The notes below the pieces were generated by a model that did no database searches, was not told the origin of the DNA, and saw only the letters and a list, made by a program, of their open reading frames with translations. A program made the translations under genes and the position numbers. Of a DNA stretch of 64,000 nt, positions 55,041 to 63,160 are shown piece by piece (positions within the stretch are counted from its first letter, which is position 1; each line of letters opens with the position of its first letter). This DNA comes from Candidatus Heimdallarchaeota archaeon (lineage in GTDB: Archaea; Asgardarchaeota; Heimdallarchaeia; Heimdallarchaeales; Kariarchaeaceae), in the NCBI GenBank assembly GCA_030149205.1, contig JASBSB010000006.1, positions 186,001 through 250,000 on the forward strand. The letters are read 5' to 3'.

Positions 55041-55439
55041 CTATGAAGAGGGAAATAGAAATTTATAAGAACGAAGAGAAAATCCTCTTCTGATTGAAAA
55101 ATAAGCTGATGATAATTGTGTAAATCCTTTACGTGTCCAAAACAACAGCTCCGTGTCTTTGGATTTTGTTTCATTCACATCTCGGTATAGCTCACACATC
55201 TCTGAAGAATATTTAGAAAGTGGCATATAATCTTCAAAGTAGGCAGCTGTTCCCTTCAGAGTGTGAAATATTCTAAATATCGATTTGTATGCCTCAAGAA
55301 CCTTTTCACTGTCTCGTAAAAATCTCAGATTGCGCAAAGATTCAGAATAAAGATCCATCATGTCATTGAATTCTTGTAAAAACACACCATGAAATTCATC
55401 ATAGGATGGGTCATTTCTCGCAATCCAACTATCTTCCAC
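55041..55439 (-). CDS. HPt (histidine phosphotransfer) domain protein, stand-alone
   Basis: 132 aa. IFHTLKGTAAYF at residues 58-69 is the HPt helix with His59 as the phosphorylated residue; the flanking helices fit the four-helix HPt bundle. In CheA and phosphorelays this His passes phosphate to a response regulator. No histidine kinase or receiver gene lies nearby. The ATG has a TATA-like CTTTTTATCT about 25 nt upstream. Followed by nothing on this strand within 20 kb that would complete a pathway. Confidence 0.8.
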   Translation of the reverse strand: MEDSWIARNDPSYDEFHGVFLQEFNDMMDLYSESLRNLRFLRDSEKVLEAYKSIFRIFHTLKGTAAYFEDYMPLSKYSSEMCELYRDVNETKSKDTELLFWTRKGFTQLSSAYFSIRRGFSLRSYKFLFPSS

Positions 55440-55515
55440 AATTTGGTGTTAGAATTTACCTTTTTATCTCTTAGTCATGACTTTAAGAATATTGAATAGG
55501 TATTTGGGGATTATT

Positions 55516-55875
55516 TTAAGTTGTCCATTCCAAATCTGGAATCTGCTCATCGGGAGCTTTACCTGGGTCATCCCACGACTCATTTCTAACAAGCTTTAGT
55601 GGTTCAACAACCATGTCATGGTCACATAAAATTTGACATGAAAGACGGTATTGTCCAAGTCTATCAGTTTCGGTGAGCTTAGTTCGTTCTGCCACCGACA
55701 TCTTTTTGGGTTCTCCTTCATGAAATTTCACTCGACAGGTTGTACATTTTGCATGACCCCCACACCTGTGTGAGACATCAACACCTGCCCTTTCTATAGC
55801 TAATACCAACCTAGTATCAGAATCTACATCTATCACTTTATTTGATCCATCTACTTTGATAGTTATCTTTGGCAT
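55516..55875 (-). CDS. [2Fe-2S] ferredoxin
   Basis: 119 aa. Plant/adrenodoxin-type cluster spacing CGGHAKCTTC (Cys38, Cys44, Cys47) with a distal Cys80 or Cys84. It shuttles single electrons in the cytoplasm. Partners are unknown. TATATTTATT-like box 26 nt upstream of the ATG. Confidence 0.88.
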   Translation of the reverse strand: MPKITIKVDGSNKVIDVDSDTRLVLAIERAGVDVSHRCGGHAKCTTCRVKFHEGEPKKMSVAERTKLTETDRLGQYRLSCQILCDHDMVVEPLKLVRNESWDDPGKAPDEQIPDLEWTT

Positions 55876-55896
55876 AGGATGCGATAAAAGAAAGAG

Positions 55897-55905
55897 ATAT
55901 TTATT
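55897..55905 (-). promoter_or_regulatory. TATA-like box for the ferredoxin gene
   Basis: Minus-strand AATAAATAT, centred 26 nt before the ATG at 55875; leaderless start. Confidence 0.45.
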
Positions 55906-55941
55906 GCTTTGCTCTGTTGAAAGTAACTGACACGTACCCCG

Positions 55942-56391
55942 TTAGCTTCCTGAGTTTTGAATACTTTCTACTGTCTTATCAATTACTTTATGCTGTAGAT
56001 TAACCTGATTTGTTTTTAGGTGTTCTACATCTACTTTAAATTGCTCAGAATGGAGAAGGTAGACGTCTGTGGCTATTTCTAGAAACGAAATTTGGTTAAG
56101 TTTAGCCCCAACCTGTAGACTTCGGAGAAAATTATTTTTCATGTACGGAGCTGTTCTCATTCTTTTCGTGTTTAAAAAAATTGATCCAGTTTCTAAGACT
56201 TTCTGAAAGATGAGGTCAACATCTACATCATCTTCAACTGAGATAAACTTCAGACTTGGGGACGGTTCCATCTCATCAGAAACGATCTCTGGTAATTCTG
56301 CCTTTTTTGATTTCCTAAAAACAGATGTGACCTTGCTCAACACCAATCCCGTTGCACCACTAGCTATTGCAAGAGAAATAGGTTCAACCAT
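55942..56391 (-). CDS. SepF-like protein (possible FtsZ anchor)
   Basis: 149 aa. N-terminal hydrophobic/amphipathic helix (residues 1-28) could target the membrane, followed by a linker and an alpha-beta domain at about 47-125. The order matches SepF: strand (LKFISVEDDV), helix (DLIFQKVLETG), strand (SIFLNTK), helix (FLRSLQVGAKL), strand and turn (FLEIATDVYLLHS). SepF anchors FtsZ at the division site in archaea. FtsZ is not in the window. Weak sequence support; fold-based inference. Confidence 0.45.
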   Translation of the reverse strand: MVEPISLAIASGATGLVLSKVTSVFRKSKKAELPEIVSDEMEPSPSLKFISVEDDVDVDLIFQKVLETGSIFLNTKRMRTAPYMKNNFLRSLQVGAKLNQISFLEIATDVYLLHSEQFKVDVEHLKTNQVNLQHKVIDKTVESIQNSGS

Positions 56392-56413
56392 AAACTATTG
56401 AAGACATTAGATG

Positions 56414-56420
56414 ATTTATA
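56414..56420 (-). promoter_or_regulatory. TATA-like box for the SepF-like gene
   Basis: Minus-strand TATAAAT, centred 26 nt before the ATG at 56391; leaderless start. Confidence 0.45.
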
Positions 56421-56448
56421 ACAAAGTGATACGTGGGAAACACCTAGG

Positions 56449-57474
56449 TTATCTCCATAATATTGAGACTTCTTCTGGTCGAAAGTGTTGCCGAACTAAA
56501 GTATCGTCTAAGGATTGCTTGTGACCTGTGAGATGCATTAATAAACCTGTCCAAGCTATCATAACACCATTGTCGATTGCGGTCGCTGCAGGTAACCCAG
56601 AAAACTTTGCCCCGTGCTCTTTTGCCATTAGGTTTAACATTTCCTGTAATCGCTTATTTGAGGCTACACCTCCAGTTACCAGAACCTCATCCTTGTCGAG
56701 ATGAGTAAGAGCTCTTTCAGTTACCTCAGTTAGCATTGCAAAACAAGTTTCCTGTAAGGAATTTGCAACAACCTCCGTAGTATAACCCTCTTTCTTACAT
56801 TTCCTTTTTGCAGCGGTTAATATCCCAGAAAATGACAGATCCATCCCTTTCACCGTATAAGGTAATTCAACATATTCATCAGTTAACTTTGCATAGTCCT
56901 CAATCACCTTCCCCATAGGAGCTTTTGAGGCATCTAAAGAGAGTGATCTCCCAAAGACATCAAGACAATTCCCAACAGGTATATCTAATGTTTCCCCAAA
57001 CACCCTATATCTATTATGAGAATACCCAATTATCTGTGAATTACCTCCCGAAACATACAAAACTATCGGGTCATCAAGGTTTCCCTGTAGACGTCCAATT
57101 TCAACATGGGCAATCTGATGGTTTACACCAACTATTGGTTTGTTCAACTTTTTTGCAAGAGTGCGACCTGTGACAGCATCCACACGTAAACAGGGGCCCA
57201 TTCCGCTACCTTGGGTGAAAGTGACCAGATCAATCTCTTGAGGTGTAATCTTTGCTTCTTCAAAAGCAGATTTCAACAACCCAGGGATAACCTCTGCATG
57301 ATGTTCTGCTGCGTCTCTTGGGATAACCCCCTTCCCTAACTCTGGTTTATAGGTAGCTCTTTGATTTGCCAAAATTTTGCCGTCGGAGTCAATGATTCCA
57401 ACCCCAACTTTATCTGCAGAGCTTTCAAATCCTATGGCAATTAGTGTAGTATCAGATTTGGGAAATATTACCAC
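56449..57474 (-). CDS. kae1: tRNA N6-threonylcarbamoyladenosine synthase subunit Kae1
   Basis: 341 aa, the Kae1-only length; many archaea fuse Kae1 to the Bud32 kinase, here it is separate. It is the catalytic subunit of KEOPS, making t6A37 on tRNAs that read ANN codons. Motifs: GFESSADKVGVGI, AEHHAEVIPGL, NHQIAHVEIG with the metal-binding His pair, and VTGGVASNKRL. Bud32, Cgi121 and Pcc1 are not in the window. Confidence 0.93.
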   Translation of the reverse strand: MVIFPKSDTTLIAIGFESSADKVGVGIIDSDGKILANQRATYKPELGKGVIPRDAAEHHAEVIPGLLKSAFEEAKITPQEIDLVTFTQGSGMGPCLRVDAVTGRTLAKKLNKPIVGVNHQIAHVEIGRLQGNLDDPIVLYVSGGNSQIIGYSHNRYRVFGETLDIPVGNCLDVFGRSLSLDASKAPMGKVIEDYAKLTDEYVELPYTVKGMDLSFSGILTAAKRKCKKEGYTTEVVANSLQETCFAMLTEVTERALTHLDKDEVLVTGGVASNKRLQEMLNLMAKEHGAKFSGLPAATAIDNGVMIAWTGLLMHLTGHKQSLDDTLVRQHFRPEEVSILWR

Positions 57475-57516
57475 AATTCCTTAATCAGTATTATTAAATT
57501 AAATCTTTAGAAACGT

Positions 57517-58875
57517 TTAAAGTTTTTCTCCGATAAGTTTATCTCGTTTCTTTCGCCAATCAGCCAACTCAGAATGTTCATCTGGATAGGTTTTATAATG
57601 GTCTCTAACCACTTCAATCTCTTTGAGAAGCCTGTTTAAAATAATTGGTACTTTGAAATCTGGAAGAATTCGTAGCAGTTTTTTGATAATTTCTACAACG
57701 GAGAGATTTAATGGCTCCCCTAGAAAGATTTTTGTTAATTCCTCCTCTGTAAGAAATTTTTTCTTTAAAATTTCATCAATTTTTTCAGGCCCCAAGATTC
57801 TTAGATACTTAAGCACAACATAGCTCATTGAGTTTCTTACTCCGTAATGAGCCATTATTAGCCGGTTATACTCCCACAACCCTTCTCTGGAGACGTCCCC
57901 CTTATCTAATGCTTCATTTAGGACTAATCCAGCATAATATCCTCCAACTAAAGCAGGTCCGTGACCTTCTGCTGTCGTAGGATCGACCAAACAACCAGCA
58001 TCTCCCACTACAACCCCTCCATTGAAGGTCATACAATCAAATGGGGGTCTAATGGGTATTTGACCTCCTCCACTAACGTCGACAGTATAACTCTCTGGTG
58101 AATAAGTTTTGTGCAAGGCATCATGAAATACCTCTTTCATCCCCTTACCGTTTCCAACTGGATCTGATTTTAGCCATCCTGTACCAACATTCAAGGCTTT
58201 TTCACCTTTTGTAAAATACCAGATGTAACCCGGGGAGGGGATATCCTTATCATACTCCAGCACAATTTCATGTCGGAATGGATGTTCCTCTTTGAGTGAG
58301 ATAATCTCCCTATAAGAGGCAGCTATATGGTGATCGTCGAGTTTTGCATAAAGACCTTCTGAAAAACCTTCAGGTAATAACTTTCTTACAGCCGCCCAAG
58401 TTCCAGAACAGTCAACAACAACTTTTCCAAATATAGACACTAAATCTGACCCGTTCTTGTATTTAACTCCAACCACATACCCATTATCTATTATTACATC
58501 TCTAACTGGTGCAGAGTCAATGACCCTCACACCAATATCAATACATTCTTTTAACAACCTCTGACCATACTTATGCCTATCTACTGTATAACCAGGAGCA
58601 GGTATTGAGAGGCGAGAACTCATAGATGCAACTGTAAGGAGGTTGAGATCATCGGAGACTTCCTCACCAAATGGCATGGGAAGATTCATTGATTCAAATA
58701 AAAATATTGGACTGCTCTCATCAAGAGCATCACCGCAGGTTTTATTTCCTATCTGGTCATGTTTTTTCTTATCTAACAGCACCACAGATTTACCATGATA
58801 TGCCAAAGTATAAGCAGTGATAACACCAGCAGGTCCCCCACCTACAATAATTGCATCGAACTTCTCATCACTCAT
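57517..58875 (-). CDS. Geranylgeranyl reductase-family FAD oxidoreductase
   Basis: 452 aa from the ATG at 58875; an in-frame ATG at 58947 adds 24 residues but has no TATA box at the right place, while MSDEKFDAIIVGGGPAG is the family start and an AATAAATT box lies about 29 nt upstream. The FAD motif GGGPAGV, the CGDALDES segment, and VVGDAGCLVDPTTAEGHGPALVGG are those of archaeal geranylgeranyl reductases, which saturate the isoprenoid chains of membrane lipids. Divergent from cofE. Confidence 0.85.
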   Translation of the reverse strand: MSDEKFDAIIVGGGPAGVITAYTLAYHGKSVVLLDKKKHDQIGNKTCGDALDESSPIFLFESMNLPMPFGEEVSDDLNLLTVASMSSRLSIPAPGYTVDRHKYGQRLLKECIDIGVRVIDSAPVRDVIIDNGYVVGVKYKNGSDLVSIFGKVVVDCSGTWAAVRKLLPEGFSEGLYAKLDDHHIAASYREIISLKEEHPFRHEIVLEYDKDIPSPGYIWYFTKGEKALNVGTGWLKSDPVGNGKGMKEVFHDALHKTYSPESYTVDVSGGGQIPIRPPFDCMTFNGGVVVGDAGCLVDPTTAEGHGPALVGGYYAGLVLNEALDKGDVSREGLWEYNRLIMAHYGVRNSMSYVVLKYLRILGPEKIDEILKKKFLTEEELTKIFLGEPLNLSVVEIIKKLLRILPDFKVPIILNRLLKEIEVVRDHYKTYPDEHSELADWRKKRDKLIGEKL

Positions 58876-58979
58876 TACTGTTAACCAATTATAGCATACA
58901 AATAAATTGCTTTCTATTTCATACAAAATGCCGTGAAAAGAGACCAAATTTTCACGTATTAATCACATTGAATCAAGTA

Positions 58980-58989
58980 AATTATAAAG
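58980..58989 (+). promoter_or_regulatory. TATA-like box for the CofE gene
   Basis: AATTATAAAG, centred 25-26 nt before the GTG at 59010, which marks that GTG as the start rather than the in-frame TTG at 58968 or the ATG at 58851. Confidence 0.5.
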
Positions 58990-59009
58990 CAAAAAACAAA
59001 CCACAGGAT

Positions 59010-59798
59010 GTGATAAATAGAATTGAGGCATTTGCCATTCAAAGTAAGAGAATAATCGGTTTTGGTGATTCTGTTTGGGAGAATCTCGAAGAAAGCCTTA
59101 AAGAATTTGAGTTCAAATTGGGTGATATTTTAATTGTTGCATCAAAAGTTGTTTCTATGGAACAGAATGATGCTGTTAAGTTAGATGATGTGAGTCCCTC
59201 AGAATGGGCAATGGAACTGGCAAAAGATGCAGACCTCGATCCGAGGGTTGCTGAGTTGGTCATTCAAGAATCTGGGGGGGAAATCTATGGCTCAGTTTGG
59301 AAGGCAATCTTAGCAAAAACAAGTTTTGGACTTGGGGCAAACGCTGGAATTGATTTATCAAATGTGCCCAAGGGTTATGCCCTTCTTTTACCAAAAAACC
59401 CAGATAAATTTGCTCTTGACATTCATCTAAAGTTAAAACAAAAATATAATTTGTCGATTCCAGTGATTCTCGCGGATTCGAGGACTATCCCCCTAAGAAG
59501 GGGAACCTCAGGTGTGACAATAGGGTTGGCAGGAATGGAGCCAATCATTGATGAGAGAGGGCATAAGGATTTATATGGATACAAGATGCAAATTACAACT
59601 AGAGCCATAGCAGATAATGTCGCAACAGTTGCTAACCTTTTAATGGGTGAGACTGATGAAAGAATCCCTTTCTCAGTGGTCAGAGGTGTAGAATTTATTC
59701 AAAGCGAGCAGTCTGGAATTCAAACAGCTCTAATGCCACCTGACCAATGCATCTATTTTGCCCCTTTCTTAAAGACCAGGAGAAAACTAGATGGGTAA
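59010..59798 (+). CDS. cofE: Coenzyme F420:L-glutamate ligase, CofE-like
   Basis: 262 aa from the GTG at 59010. CofE adds glutamates to F420-0. Signatures are GDILIVASKVVSMEQNDAV, DPRVAELVIQESGG, GANAGIDLSNVP, and the C-terminal VILADSRTIPLRRGTSGVTIGLAG. The frame is open further upstream to 58851, but that would put the start inside the divergent reductase gene, and 59010 begins right before the first strand (INRIEAFAIQ) like known CofE proteins. It overlaps the next gene by 8 bp. Confidence 0.88.
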   Translation: MINRIEAFAIQSKRIIGFGDSVWENLEESLKEFEFKLGDILIVASKVVSMEQNDAVKLDDVSPSEWAMELAKDADLDPRVAELVIQESGGEIYGSVWKAILAKTSFGLGANAGIDLSNVPKGYALLLPKNPDKFALDIHLKLKQKYNLSIPVILADSRTIPLRRGTSGVTIGLAGMEPIIDERGHKDLYGYKMQITTRAIADNVATVANLLMGETDERIPFSVVRGVEFIQSEQSGIQTALMPPDQCIYFAPFLKTRRKLDG

Positions 59799-60636
59799 AT
59801 TTGCTGGGATTGAGTTTAATAGCTTTAACCCTATCCTTTCTGGAATCATTAACCTTTCACCTGAAAGCTTTTACAAAAATTCCTCTATGACTTCATCAGA
59901 GATGATAAATGAGGCTCTGCTAAACAATCATAAATTTGAGAGCAAAATCATCGATGTCGGGGCACGATCCACCAGACCGGTTACTTTATATGGAAAATTA
60001 GTTGAGATTAGTGTTGATGAGGAACTTAATCGTGTCAAGAAATTTCTCCCTTCAATCCAAGCATTTTGTTCAAAACATGAACTACTGGTTTCTATAGACA
60101 CACAATACACAAAGGTTGCAAGATATGCAATAGGAGAGGGAGTTGAGATAGTAAATGATATAAGTGGATTTACGACTGATCCTGAGATGTTAGGGTTATG
60201 CAAAGATGAAAAAGTTTCGGTGGTTGTTATGGCATCAAAAGAAAAACCTGGAGATGTTGTATCATTTGATGACACTTTTCAAACCCTTAAAAGAATAATT
60301 GAAAACGCAAATTCAAAGGGTTTACCTTCATCGAAACTGGCAATTGATCCAGCTTTTGGTGGATGGCAGGGGAGGTCTCAAGATATAGACCTTGAATTGA
60401 TACAAAGATTCACAGAGTTAACAACATTAAATTCTCCAATTTATGTTGGAGTTTCAAGAAAATCAACAATTAAAACTTTAGGAGGGGGAGTTGAGCCAGA
60501 GAAAAGGTTGAGTGGGTCATTGGTTCTCACTGCACATCTTATCAAACAAGGAGCTAACATCATAAGAACACATGATGTGGAAGAAACAAGGTATGCAATA
60601 AACGTTAACTCGAAAATATTAGAATTGTCTGAGTAG
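59791..60636 (+). CDS. Dihydropteroate synthase-like protein
   Basis: 281 aa. TIM-barrel DHPS blocks are all present: GIINLSPESFY, IIDVGARSTRP, SIDTQYTKVAR, VNDISGF, IDPAFGG, VGVSRKST, and IIRTHDVEET. DHPS makes a pterin-aminobenzoate bond; in archaea such proteins take part in folate- or methanopterin-type C1-carrier synthesis. It overlaps CofE by 8 bp, so F420 and pterin cofactors may be made from one transcript. The exact substrate is not known. Confidence 0.85.
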   Translation: MGKFAGIEFNSFNPILSGIINLSPESFYKNSSMTSSEMINEALLNNHKFESKIIDVGARSTRPVTLYGKLVEISVDEELNRVKKFLPSIQAFCSKHELLVSIDTQYTKVARYAIGEGVEIVNDISGFTTDPEMLGLCKDEKVSVVVMASKEKPGDVVSFDDTFQTLKRIIENANSKGLPSSKLAIDPAFGGWQGRSQDIDLELIQRFTELTTLNSPIYVGVSRKSTIKTLGGGVEPEKRLSGSLVLTAHLIKQGANIIRTHDVEETRYAINVNSKILELSE

Positions 60637-60700
60637 AAGTTTACCTTAAAATAATTGAATATAGAATTTCCATCAATTCAGAGATTACATGAAAAGACAT

Positions 60701-60710
60701 TTTTTATATT
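60701..60710 (+). promoter_or_regulatory. TATA-like box for the dihydroorotate dehydrogenase gene
   Basis: TTTTTATATT, centred 26 nt before the ATG at 60732; leaderless start. Confidence 0.55.
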
Positions 60711-60731
60711 AAGAGTAAACTGTTAACCTAA

Positions 60732-61706
60732 ATGTATGAGCTGTTCTATAAGGGAGTTATCTCTAAAATGCCTGAACAGGTAGTTGAGGTGATGGGAGAA
60801 CCTTTCTATAGAGCATACTCAGCATTTCTTGGAAAGAGATTACCTACGCATACGTTTAATGTGGAACAGTTTGAATTCTCGAACCCAATTGGGATACCTA
60901 GTGGTTGGGCAGATACCCCTGGTAAGGCGAACTTGCTTGCGAATATAAATCTAGGTGTGATCGTTCTTAAAACCATCACTGTTCATCCCCAAAGAGGAAA
61001 TCCCTATCCTCGAATAATCAGAAAGGGAAAGTCATTGATCAATTCCATGGGGCTTCCAAATAAGGGCTTACAATGGTGGAAGGAGAATATTGATGATGTT
61101 AAGGTCAACCCAAAAATTTTAAGTGTTAAAGGGAATACATTATCTGAATGGAAGCAGCTCATAGATGCGTTCTCTAACAAAGTAGACATTTTGGAGCTGA
61201 ACTTTTCATGTCCGAACGTTTCCAAAGGAGTCATGGATATTGACAATAGTATAAAACTCCTAAAAGAGATTTCAAAGATTAGTAACCGCAGATACTGGTT
61301 AAAGTTAAGCCCCGAACACACAGCAGAGCAAAACTTAGAGCTAGTGCAAAAATTACGATCAGACATTCTTGGTGTTACATTGATAAATACCTTGCCTGTT
61401 AAAAATCCTAAGTTGGGAAATAAATTGGGTGTAGGAGGATTTAGTGGTCCTGAGATCTATCCTCTACTAATTCAACAGCTAACTGTATTTAGAGAATATT
61501 ATAGAAATTTTAATGATTTACCAATCTTTGCAACTGGTGGGGTCGATTCCTCAAATTACCTGAACATATTAAAGAATTTTAAATCAGTACCACTTATGTT
61601 AACTTCATTTCTTACACAGGGTTTGGGAGTATATGGAAGCACACTATCTACATTTGAAAAAGAGTTTGATGGCCTATCGGTAAATTCAATTCTGAACCTT
61701 GAATAG
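60732..61706 (+). CDS. pyrD: Dihydroorotate dehydrogenase-like protein
   Basis: 324 aa. The flavin TIM-barrel hallmarks of PyrD are seen: NPIGIPSGWADTPGKA, VLKTITVHPQRGNP, NSMGLPNKGL, LELNFSCPNVSKG, KLSPEHT, GGFSGPEIYP, and FATGGVDSS. It oxidises dihydroorotate to orotate in pyrimidine synthesis with an FMN. LNFSCPN and GNPYPR are typical. No other pyr genes are in the window. Own promoter with a TATA box at 26 nt. Confidence 0.88.
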   Translation: MYELFYKGVISKMPEQVVEVMGEPFYRAYSAFLGKRLPTHTFNVEQFEFSNPIGIPSGWADTPGKANLLANINLGVIVLKTITVHPQRGNPYPRIIRKGKSLINSMGLPNKGLQWWKENIDDVKVNPKILSVKGNTLSEWKQLIDAFSNKVDILELNFSCPNVSKGVMDIDNSIKLLKEISKISNRRYWLKLSPEHTAEQNLELVQKLRSDILGVTLINTLPVKNPKLGNKLGVGGFSGPEIYPLLIQQLTVFREYYRNFNDLPIFATGGVDSSNYLNILKNFKSVPLMLTSFLTQGLGVYGSTLSTFEKEFDGLSVNSILNLE

Positions 61707-61757
61707 TTGAACTGAATCTAGGTAATTCTTCCGAACTATATGTTGACTAAAGACAAA

Positions 61758-61765
61758 CTTATAAG
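61758..61765 (+). promoter_or_regulatory. TATA-like box for the 117-aa protein gene
   Basis: CTTATAAG, centred 28 nt before the ATG at 61790. Confidence 0.5.
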
Positions 61766-61789
61766 AGAGAGCAAGTACCATAAGAAAAT

Positions 61790-62143
61790 ATGACAGAGGA
61801 TATTAAAGAAGTTCTGGAACAACTACTCAACGAAGGTAAGAACTGGGCAAAACTAGCCACACCTGTCAAAGGAGTTCATATCGTAAAAATGCCAGCTAAA
61901 GGCAAGTTAAAAGCCAAACTAGCGTTAGAGATTAACCCTCCTTTAAAAGGTACTGAAGAACCTAGTAAGAGGAAAGGGCTATTTATCACAACACAGGCCC
62001 AGCTAGAGGCTTTTTTTGAGGCTTTTAAGGAAAGAGGTCTTCTAGAACTGATGGGAAAGGTTGATGAAATCAATGAAATTGATAAATATAACTCTGAACC
62101 CAAGACCTCAAATGTGGTTGGTACAATTGATTTTCCAAAATAA
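61790..62143 (+). CDS. Small protein of unknown function
   Basis: 117 aa, mixed alpha-beta. A central basic segment (KMPAKGKLKAKLALEINPP) is followed by a helix (QAQLEAFFEAFKERGLLELM). No membrane segment, no Cys, no recognised family. The strong TATA-like box at the leaderless distance supports a real gene. A nucleic-acid role is possible from the basic strand pattern, but this is a guess. Confidence 0.55.
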   Translation: MTEDIKEVLEQLLNEGKNWAKLATPVKGVHIVKMPAKGKLKAKLALEINPPLKGTEEPSKRKGLFITTQAQLEAFFEAFKERGLLELMGKVDEINEIDKYNSEPKTSNVVGTIDFPK

Positions 62144-62213
62144 CAAAACTCAACAAAATTAATTTAGAAGGCAAATAACCTAAAATAATGAGTGAGACTA
62201 TTTGATATAGTCA

Positions 62214-62975
62214 ATGTTTGGAAAAACCCTCTCATTTCAAATCAGACCTATCAATCCCCAATCAATAGTAAGGTATTCAAACAAGCTGCTCAGAACTTTC
62301 ATTTTTGGCTCTGTTTTATTGGTCTCTAATTTTGGAATTGGACTATTCTTACGGAGATCTGGTGAGCTATTCCCTTTTTTTGGTCACTCATCTGTCGCAT
62401 ATTTTGATAACTGGTTGTTCGGTTTGCTCATCACAGGTATCATTACAACCCTTTACTTCATGTTAGATAAAACCGACAGTGAAATTTCAAATAGAAGGTT
62501 CCTGAGTGATTTTTATAAAATTATCAAATTAAATTATCAAGAAAATGTTTTTAACGAGGATGAATCATTTGGGAAGGCTTCTCAATTCAAACTTGATCTA
62601 ATTTTAGACATAGCTCACGGAATTTTATTAAACGTTCTGATCTCAATAGCAATTTTGGTTTTAGGATTTCCAATTTATTCTTTCCTTAGTTTGATGATTT
62701 TCCTGATAATTTTCTACTTTGTACAAAGTATTTTATTAGGAATGTATGTTTCTTTTGTTCTAGCTATCTTTACAACAACAATGATTGTTTTAAAATTTAT
62801 ATTCAAAGAAAGAGAAATTGAGGAGGATAATGAATCATTTGTTAGCCCTATATCAAAAAGAGTCCTTGATATTTATAAATCAGAGAACCCTGCGATTTTA
62901 TGTCAAGAATGTGGGAGCTTTAACGCAGCAGAGAGAGAATTCTGTTCTGTGTGTCTGACCACACTTGAAAAATAG
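62214..62975 (+). CDS. Membrane protein with C-terminal zinc ribbon
   Basis: 253 aa with four hydrophobic segments (about 28-50, 62-85, 137-160, 160-195) and a C-terminal zinc ribbon CQECGSFNAAEREFCSVC, on the cytoplasmic side by inference. No family recognised. The stop codon overlaps the 3' end of the tRNA gene on the other strand by 3 bp. Confidence 0.6.
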   Translation: MFGKTLSFQIRPINPQSIVRYSNKLLRTFIFGSVLLVSNFGIGLFLRRSGELFPFFGHSSVAYFDNWLFGLLITGIITTLYFMLDKTDSEISNRRFLSDFYKIIKLNYQENVFNEDESFGKASQFKLDLILDIAHGILLNVLISIAILVLGFPIYSFLSLMIFLIIFYFVQSILLGMYVSFVLAIFTTTMIVLKFIFKEREIEEDNESFVSPISKRVLDIYKSENPAILCQECGSFNAAEREFCSVCLTTLEK

Positions 62976-63048
62976 CGCCTGCAGGACTTGAACCATGCGA
63001 TCTTTGGGTTATGAGCCCAACGAGTTAACCAAACTACTCCAAGGCGCT
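62973..63048 (-). tRNA. tRNA-Met (CAT), initiator type
   Basis: 76 nt including the discriminator A; no CCA is encoded. Acceptor stem AGCGCCT/AGGCGCT pairs fully, D-arm GAGT...ACTC, anticodon stem TTGGG/CCCAA around the loop CTCATAA, and T-loop TTCAAGT. The A1-U72 first pair and the GGG-CCC pairs next to the anticodon loop are marks of archaeal initiator tRNA. The T-stem (GCATGG against CCTGC) carries one extra T. A run of five T residues follows the tRNA as a likely terminator. Confidence 0.88.
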
Positions 63049-63056
63049 TGCTTAGT

Positions 63057-63069
63057 GTACAAATTGTAC
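63057..63069. repeat. Inverted repeat in the tRNA-Met leader
   Basis: GTACAA-A-TTGTAC, a perfect 6-bp inverted repeat 9 nt before the mature 5' end of the tRNA. It could form part of the pre-tRNA leader or an operator. Confidence 0.35.
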
Positions 63070-63092
63070 GCACACATCGGTAATTCTCCTCT

Positions 63093-63101
63093 CTTTTATA
63101 T
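63093..63101 (-). promoter_or_regulatory. TATA-like box of the tRNA-Met gene
   Basis: Minus-strand ATATAAAAG, about 50 nt before the mature tRNA end, so the primary transcript should carry a leader of roughly 24 nt. Confidence 0.5.
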
Positions 63102-63160
63102 CTATGCGAATTGACACTTCTCTATTGTAAAAATATCTAATTGACAGGAGCGTAGAAACT

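Noticed and set aside
58851..59009. N-terminal extension of CofE to the ATG at 58851
   Set aside because: It would overlap the start of the divergent reductase and adds residues unlike CofE; the TATA box marks GTG 59010.
62973..63048. Elongator tRNA-Met or tRNA-Ile(CAT)
   Set aside because: A1-U72 and the GGG/CCC anticodon stem are initiator features.
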